Source: Micrococcaceae bacterium (GTDB lineage: Bacteria; Actinomycetota; Actinomycetes; Actinomycetales; Micrococcaceae). From it: a stretch of 47,220 bases of DNA. Shown here piece after piece: positions 43,048 to 47,220 of the stretch. The translations under genes were made by a program, and so were the position numbers. The number at the start of each line of letters is the position of its first letter. The stretch's first letter is position 1. The stretch is from assembly GCA_030452125.1 (NCBI GenBank), contig JAKDMV010000010.1, positions 1 through 47,220 of the forward strand. The letters are read 5' to 3'. The notes beneath the pieces are model-generated. The model had not been told where the DNA came from and made no database searches. It saw only the letters and a list, made by a program, of their open reading frames with translations.

Positions 43048-43632
43048 TCAGTCGATGGAGGCCATCAACTCCACGACACGGTCCAGGAAGGCATCGACCT
43101 GGCTCTCCTCGTATCCGTCCTGGCCCACGGCCTCGCGGAAGGCGATCCGGCGGACGGCATCAACGCTCATCGGCACGTCCTGCTCGAAGTAGGCCAGCAG
43201 CTGGGTGCACAGGGCGTCGACGTCCTCGACGTTGTAGCTCGGGGCATTGCGCCGGCTCGGACGACGGAACCGTCCCCCCGGCTCGCGGTGCAGGCGGCCG
43301 CGCAGGATGGCCGAGAGCCGACCGACCTGTTCGAGCCAGGCGTCTTGGCCTTCGGTCTCGATCAGGGCGTCACGTTCACGCTGGGCGAAGACGTCCTCGA
43401 GGCGGTCCAGTGCCGCGTCGACCTCCTGGGCGGAGTATCCGCCCTTCTGCGGTTCGAAGGACGTCCGGCGCACCAGGTGGCTGGTGACCACGCTTTCATC
43501 GTCACCGGTCCCGTTGTAGGTCGCGCGGGCGCGGGACAGGAAATGGTCGACCTGCTTGACGTTGTAGCCGAATTCCCCGGAGTCGACCCGGTTGAAGGGG
43601 GCTTGGGTCTTCTGCTGGCTGTCCTGACTCAA
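43048..43632 (-). CDS. Multi-repeat DivIVA-like protein
   Basis: The 194-residue protein contains about four copies of a DivIVA N-terminal-type unit, each with an aromatic-Gly-Tyr and a Val-Asp: GEFGYNVKQVDHFLSRA (about 19-35), QKGGYSAQEVDAALDRL (about 62-78), APSYNVEDVDALCTQLL (about 129-145) and GQDGYEESQVDAFLDRV (about 171-187). DivIVA units of this sort bind curved membranes and recruit partners at poles or septa in Actinobacteria. No long coiled coil follows, so it is not Wag31/DivIVA itself. It lies downstream of cdsA, 81 bp away, and ends 7 bp from the convergent symporter gene. Confidence 0.82.
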   Translation of the reverse strand: MSQDSQQKTQAPFNRVDSGEFGYNVKQVDHFLSRARATYNGTGDDESVVTSHLVRRTSFEPQKGGYSAQEVDAALDRLEDVFAQRERDALIETEGQDAWLEQVGRLSAILRGRLHREPGGRFRRPSRRNAPSYNVEDVDALCTQLLAYFEQDVPMSVDAVRRIAFREAVGQDGYEESQVDAFLDRVVELMASID

Positions 43633-43713
43633 TTAACTTCCCTCAAGCTTGCACTGCACATGATGAACAATTCCCTGGTGGCCGGATCCGGCCACCACAC
43701 TACTGGTCCCATC

Positions 43714-44670
43714 CTAGGGCAGCAGCAGGCCGATGGTGTCGTCCGCGCCGGGCAGCAGCAGCACCGAAATAATGTAACCGATGGGGATGGAGAAGACCAC
43801 GGAGTCCAGGCGATCCATCACGCCGCCGTGGCCCGGAAGCAGGTTGCTCATGTCCTTGATGCCCAGCTCCCGCTTGACCATCGACTCGGCCAGGTCCCCC
43901 GCGGTCGCTGCGGCCACGGTCGCCAGGGCCAACGGGATCCCGATCCACCAGGGGCTCTCGAGGAGGAACACGACGCACAGAATGCCCACGATGATCGCGC
44001 CGACGCAGGAGCCGGCGAATCCCTCCCAGGATTTCTTCGGGCTGATCTTCGGTGCCATCGGGTGCTTGCCCATCGAGGCGCCGACCACATAGCCGAAGGT
44101 GTCGTTGGCGACGACCAGCAGCAGGACCACCGATACGAGGATCTTGCCGCGTTCCTGGAGCATCAGCAGGATGGCGAAACTGGCCAGGAACGGAACCCAG
44201 AGGACCACGAAGGTCGAGGCGACCACCGAACGGAAGGCCCCCGCGGCGCCCTCCACGAGCCGCCAGACCAGCACCAGCAGGATGCTGCCGGCCAAGGCGA
44301 AGCCCAGTGCCTCCGCCCCACCCAGATAGGCGGAGAACGGAAGGACGATCCCGGCCACCGCCAAGGGAGGCAGGGGCACTTCGGTCTTCGCGGCCGTCAG
44401 CGCCCGGCTGACTTCCCATGAACCGACGACGGCAAAGAGCGCTATGATCCCCACGAATGCCAGCGGGAAGAAGAACAACCCCACCAGGACGGCCGCCAAC
44501 AGGACCAGGCCGACGCCGATCGCCGCAGGCAGGTTCCGCCCGGCCTTGGAGGGCTTGGCGTCGAGTTCACGGCGTTGACGTCGTGACATGGGTCCCGGGG
44601 CCGTCTGGGGGGCTCCCGGCGCTTCGCCGTGGCCGCCGTCGGCGCCGTCGGGTTGCGTCGGCATGGGCAT
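43714..44670 (-). CDS. cdsA: Phosphatidate cytidylyltransferase
   Basis: CdsA makes CDP-diacylglycerol from phosphatidate and CTP in the membrane, feeding phospholipid synthesis. The 318-residue protein has a basic, low-complexity N-terminus (about 1-45), then seven to eight membrane helices. The family signature near the C-terminus is GDLAESMVKRELGIKDMSNLLPGHGGVMDRLDSVVFSIP, with the metal-binding DR-D. Its start overlaps the frr stop by one base (TAATG), the typical frr-cdsA coupling. Gene order tsf-pyrH-frr-cdsA is the conserved actinobacterial one. Confidence 0.95.
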   Translation of the reverse strand: MPMPTQPDGADGGHGEAPGAPQTAPGPMSRRQRRELDAKPSKAGRNLPAAIGVGLVLLAAVLVGLFFFPLAFVGIIALFAVVGSWEVSRALTAAKTEVPLPPLAVAGIVLPFSAYLGGAEALGFALAGSILLVLVWRLVEGAAGAFRSVVASTFVVLWVPFLASFAILLMLQERGKILVSVVLLLVVANDTFGYVVGASMGKHPMAPKISPKKSWEGFAGSCVGAIIVGILCVVFLLESPWWIGIPLALATVAAATAGDLAESMVKRELGIKDMSNLLPGHGGVMDRLDSVVFSIPIGYIISVLLLPGADDTIGLLLP

Positions 44671-45227
44671 TAGACGTCCAGCAGCTCGGTTTCCTTGCGC
44701 TTGAGCATCTCGTCGATGACGTCGGTGGCCTTCTTGGTCAGCGCGTCCAGTTCCTTTTCGCCCCGGGCGCCGTCGTCCTCGCCGACCTCGCCGTCCTTGA
44801 CCATCTTGTCCATCGATTCCTTGGCCTTGCGGCGGTGGTTGCGTATGGCCACCTTGGAGTCCTCGCTCATGCCCTTGACGATCTTCACGTAGTCCTTGCG
44901 CCGTTCGGCCGTCAGTTCGGGCAACGTGACCCGGATGACCTTGCCGTCGTTGGAGGGGTTCGCGCCGATCTCGGAGTCACTGAGGGCCTTTTCGATGGCC
45001 CGCAGGGCGGTGGCGTCGAAGGGGGTGATCAGGATGGTCCGGGCGTCGGGGACCCCGAAGGAGGCCAACTGCTGCAGCGGCGTCGCGGAACCGTAGTAAT
45101 CGACCAGCACCTTGGAATACAGTCCCGGGTTGGCGCGACCGGTCCGGATCGTGGCGAAGTCCTCCCTTGCCGCTTCGAGGGACCGTTCCATCTTCTCGTT
45201 GGCGTCCTGCAGGGTTTCCTCGATCAC
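44670..45227 (-). CDS. frr: Ribosome recycling factor
   Basis: Frr splits post-termination ribosomes with EF-G. The 185-residue protein has the full family pattern: MERSLEAAREDFATIRTGRANPGLYSKVLVDYYGSATPLQQLASFGVPDARTILITPFD, the domain II loop, and the C-terminal helix VRVTLPELTAERRKDYVKIVKGMSEDSKVAIRNHRRKAKESMDK. Start is GTG 45227 with AAGGAGAG five bases upstream. Normal length. Coupled to cdsA by a one-base overlap. Confidence 0.97.
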   Translation of the reverse strand: MIEETLQDANEKMERSLEAAREDFATIRTGRANPGLYSKVLVDYYGSATPLQQLASFGVPDARTILITPFDATALRAIEKALSDSEIGANPSNDGKVIRVTLPELTAERRKDYVKIVKGMSEDSKVAIRNHRRKAKESMDKMVKDGEVGEDDGARGEKELDALTKKATDVIDEMLKRKETELLDV

Positions 45228-45307
45228 TACTCTCTCCTTAAGAATCCGGGCCGCTCAGCGGTACCCGGGCTGTTTTCCACGCTCATCATTCATCCTATGC
45301 CACCGGA

Positions 45308-46060
45308 CTAGACGGTGACGCGCGTGCCCCGGGCCTCGCCGCGGATGGCCCGGGTGACATTACCCTCGCCCTCCATGCCGAACACGAGCATTTCCAGCCC
45401 GTTGTCCTTGCACATGGTCATCGCCGTCTGGTCCATCACCCGGATGTTCTTCAGCAGGGCCTCGTCGTAGGTCAACGTGCTCAGGCGTTCCGCCGTCGGG
45501 TCCTTCTTCGGGTCGGCGGTGTAGACCCCGTCGACCCCGCTCTTGCCCATGAGCACGACGTCGGCCCGTACTTCCAGCGCCCGCTGGGCGGCGACGGTGT
45601 CGGTGGAGAAGTACGGCAGTCCGGCCCCGGCACCGAAGATGACCACCCGGTTCTTCTCCAGGTGGCGGATCGCCCGGCGCGGAATGTAGGCCTCGGCGAC
45701 CTGGGCCATGCTGATCGCGGACTGGACGCGGGTTTCGACCCCTGCCTGTTCCAGGAAGTCCTGCAGGGCCAGGCAGTTCATGACGGTTCCGAGCATGCCC
45801 ATGTAGTCGGCGCGGGAGCGGTCCATGCCCGACTGGGAGAGTTCGGCCCCGCGGAAGAAGTTTCCTCCCCCGACCACGATCGCGGTTTCGACCTCACCGA
45901 CGGTGGCGGCGATCTGCTCGGCCACACCACGGACCGTCACGGGATCCACGCCGATGTTGCCACCGCCGAAGACCTCTCCGGAGAGCTTGAGCAGGACCCT
46001 GCGCCGGGTCCCGGCCTCGTTGGTGATCTGTGTCGTTTCGATCTGGGTGGTTTCTTCCAC
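45308..46060 (-). CDS. pyrH: UMP kinase
   Basis: PyrH phosphorylates UMP to UDP and belongs to the amino-acid-kinase fold. The 250-residue protein shows [99 protein letters not shown] and [21 protein letters not shown], all conserved. The start GTG 46060 gives an N-terminal extension of about 18 residues over E. coli PyrH; AGAGGCGG upstream is a modest ribosome-binding site. The frr gene follows 80 bp downstream, tsf precedes it by about 150 bp with a strong hairpin between. Confidence 0.97.
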   Translation of the reverse strand: MEETTQIETTQITNEAGTRRRVLLKLSGEVFGGGNIGVDPVTVRGVAEQIAATVGEVETAIVVGGGNFFRGAELSQSGMDRSRADYMGMLGTVMNCLALQDFLEQAGVETRVQSAISMAQVAEAYIPRRAIRHLEKNRVVIFGAGAGLPYFSTDTVAAQRALEVRADVVLMGKSGVDGVYTADPKKDPTAERLSTLTYDEALLKNIRVMDQTAMTMCKDNGLEMLVFGMEGEGNVTRAIRGEARGTRVTV

Positions 46061-46127
46061 GGGGGGGCCGCCTCTGGCGGAGCGGGGTCCGCCGTCGTGC
46101 AGTGGTTCTGGAACGGGCTGGGCGTGG

Positions 46128-46164
46128 CAAGGGGGCGGCCACCATAGTGGTGGCCGCCCCCTTG
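46128..46164. terminator. Perfect 17-bp hairpin between tsf and pyrH
   Basis: CAAGGGGGCGGCCACCA and TGGTGGCCGCCCCCTTG pair perfectly around a 3-base loop. It sits 45 bases downstream of the tsf stop. No T-run follows, so it may attenuate rather than fully terminate rpsB-tsf transcripts entering pyrH. Confidence 0.75.
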
Positions 46165-46208
46165 ATCACTGCCGCTTGGGCGGGCGGAAACCGGCCGCCG
46201 TGTCGCTG

Positions 46209-47048
46209 CTAGGAGCCTACGCGGAAACGGGCGAACCCGGTAGCGTTCACGCCGGCTTCCTCGAGGACCTTGCCGACCAGCTTCTTGGAGTCCTTGGCGA
46301 ACGGCTGGTCCAGCAGCACGATCTCCTTGAAGAACCCGGTGAGGCGGCCTTCTACGATCTTCGTCAGCGCGGCTTCGGGCTTGCCTTCGGCGCGGGCGGT
46401 CTCGTCGGCGATGCGACGCTCGTTGGCCACGGTCTCCGCCGGGACCTCCTCGCGGGAAAGGTGCGTCGGGGCCAGGGCCGCGGTGTGCACCGCGACGTCG
46501 TGGGCCACGGTGTGGGCTTCGTCGCCGGAGCCGTCAACGGCCATGAGCACGCCGACCTGCGCCGGGAGGTCCTTGGACGTCTTGTGCAGGTAGGCATCGA
46601 CCGTGGCGCCTTCGAGGCGTGCCATGCGGCGTACCACGACCTTCTCGCCGAGGATGGCGCCTTCTTCGACGACGACGTCGGCGAGCTTCTTGCCGTTCAC
46701 ATCGGCGGCGAGCAGCGCATCCAGATCGGTGGCGCCGGTGGAGACGGCCACTTCGAGGACCTGATCGGCCAGTGCGATGAACTTGTCGTTCTTCGCGACG
46801 AAGTCGGTCTCGCAGTTGATTTCGATCATGTAGCCGACGGTGCCGTCGATGACCTTGGCGGCCACGAGGCCTTCGGCCGCGGAACGGCCCTCGCGCTTGG
46901 TGGCGCCCTTGAGGCCCTTGACGCGGATGACCTCGATGGCCTTCTCGGCATCACCGTTGGCCTCGTCGAGGGCCTTCTTCACATCCATCATGCCTGCGCC
47001 GGTACGTTCACGAAGCGCCTTGATATCAGCGGCGGTGTAGTTCGCCAT
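46209..47048 (-). CDS. tsf: Elongation factor Ts
   Basis: EF-Ts exchanges GDP on EF-Tu. From ATG 47048 the product is 279 residues; a start four codons earlier is open but lacks the family start MANYTAADIKALRERTGAGMMDVKKAL. The diagnostic TDFVAKND core (INCETDFVAKNDKFIALADQV, about 78-98) is present, and the C-terminal coiled-coil and dimer region are complete. The rpsB gene expected upstream falls in the artefactual end of the window. Confidence 0.97.
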   Translation of the reverse strand: MANYTAADIKALRERTGAGMMDVKKALDEANGDAEKAIEVIRVKGLKGATKREGRSAAEGLVAAKVIDGTVGYMIEINCETDFVAKNDKFIALADQVLEVAVSTGATDLDALLAADVNGKKLADVVVEEGAILGEKVVVRRMARLEGATVDAYLHKTSKDLPAQVGVLMAVDGSGDEAHTVAHDVAVHTAALAPTHLSREEVPAETVANERRIADETARAEGKPEAALTKIVEGRLTGFFKEIVLLDQPFAKDSKKLVGKVLEEAGVNATGFARFRVGS

Positions 47049-47130
47049 GTGCAACCCCATTCTCAGTGGTGATCTAGCTTGTTCTTCCGGTGCCCTACCG
47101 GCGGGGACCCGCCCCGTTTCGAGCGGAGCC

Positions 47131-47220
47131 CGGGGGGGGGGGGGGGCCCCCCGGGGGGGGGGGGCCCCGAGGGGGGGGGGGGGGGCGCCGGGGGGGGGCG
47201 GGGGGGGGGGCGGGGGGGGG
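47131..47220. other. Poly-G/C terminal artefact
   Basis: From about 47131 the sequence is nearly pure G with short C runs and no other base except one A. It carries no coding signal although rpsB should continue here. Dark-cycle poly-G reads or a low-coverage assembly edge are the likely explanation. Confidence 0.85.

Noticed and set aside
47131-47220. G-quadruplex regulatory element
   Set aside because: The length and purity of the G runs at the contig end, and the absence of rpsB where it should be, fit an artefact better.
1-47220. CRISPR arrays or tRNA/rRNA genes
   Set aside because: No regularly spaced repeats and no tRNA-like cloverleaf or rRNA sequence were seen in the window by eye.

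Overview
This is a high-GC actinobacterial chromosome segment, most likely from the Micrococcaceae (the Arthrobacter/Kocuria/Micrococcus side). That placement is inferred from gene order (tsf-pyrH-frr-cdsA; dxr-rip1-ispG-GNAT; citE-maoC-acyl-CoA dehydrogenase-accA1-accD1), from GC-rich third codon positions, and from many ATGA or GTGA start/stop overlaps. No species can be named from the sequence alone.

Left chromosomal block (about 80-12058, almost all minus strand). It holds the MEP isoprenoid genes dxr and ispG, the site-2 protease rip1, two lipoproteins, a YciI-like protein, a DUF4081-type acetyltransferase, proS and a TSUP permease. The organic-peroxide pair ohr/ohrR closes the block. 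ohrR has a readable promoter with an overlapping inverted-repeat operator and appears to be leaderless.

Mobile block (12059-24598). A transposon of 12,540 bp is bounded by imperfect inverted repeats beginning TGTCGTTTT and flanked by a perfect 5-bp target duplication, CCGGC. The ends resemble the Tn402/Tn5053 and class 1 integron repeats. It inserted between the citE stop and the ohrR promoter. Cargo, left to right: a frameshifted phosphotransferase, a VOC protein, an intact aminoglycoside-phosphotransferase-like kinase, a small membrane protein, a Bcr/CflA-type efflux pump with its TetR repressor and a 28-bp operator, and a compact four-gene operon resembling part of the methylamine-dehydrogenase (mau) maturation system. 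Then come a resolvase, a DDE transposase, a TniB-like ATPase and a second resolvase. The mau-like operon encodes a MauD-like thioredoxin, a Tat-exported protein with 12 cysteines, an unknown 82-residue protein and a MauE-like membrane protein. It has no catalytic large subunit and is the best candidate here for an undescribed system.

Branched-chain catabolism block (24599-36479). A leucine-degradation operon (accD1-accA1-acyl-CoA dehydrogenase-maoC-citE) is divergent from a TetR gene across tandem repeated operators. Beyond it lies bkdA-bkdB-bkdC (branched-chain 2-oxoacid dehydrogenase E1alpha, E1beta, E2), divergent from an Lrp/AsnC regulator. Together they take 2-oxoisocaproate through isovaleryl-CoA and methylcrotonyl-CoA towards HMG-CoA and its cleavage products.

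Right block (36476-47220). A Ser/Gly-repeat protein is followed by a carboxylate transport and sensing locus: DUF485 plus SSS symporter facing LytS-LytTR kinase/regulator plus a second small membrane protein and SSS symporter, with a GTGA-N6-TCAC site between them. Then come a multi-repeat DivIVA-like protein and the housekeeping run cdsA-frr-pyrH-tsf. The final ~90 bases are almost pure G/C homopolymer and look like a sequencing or assembly artefact.
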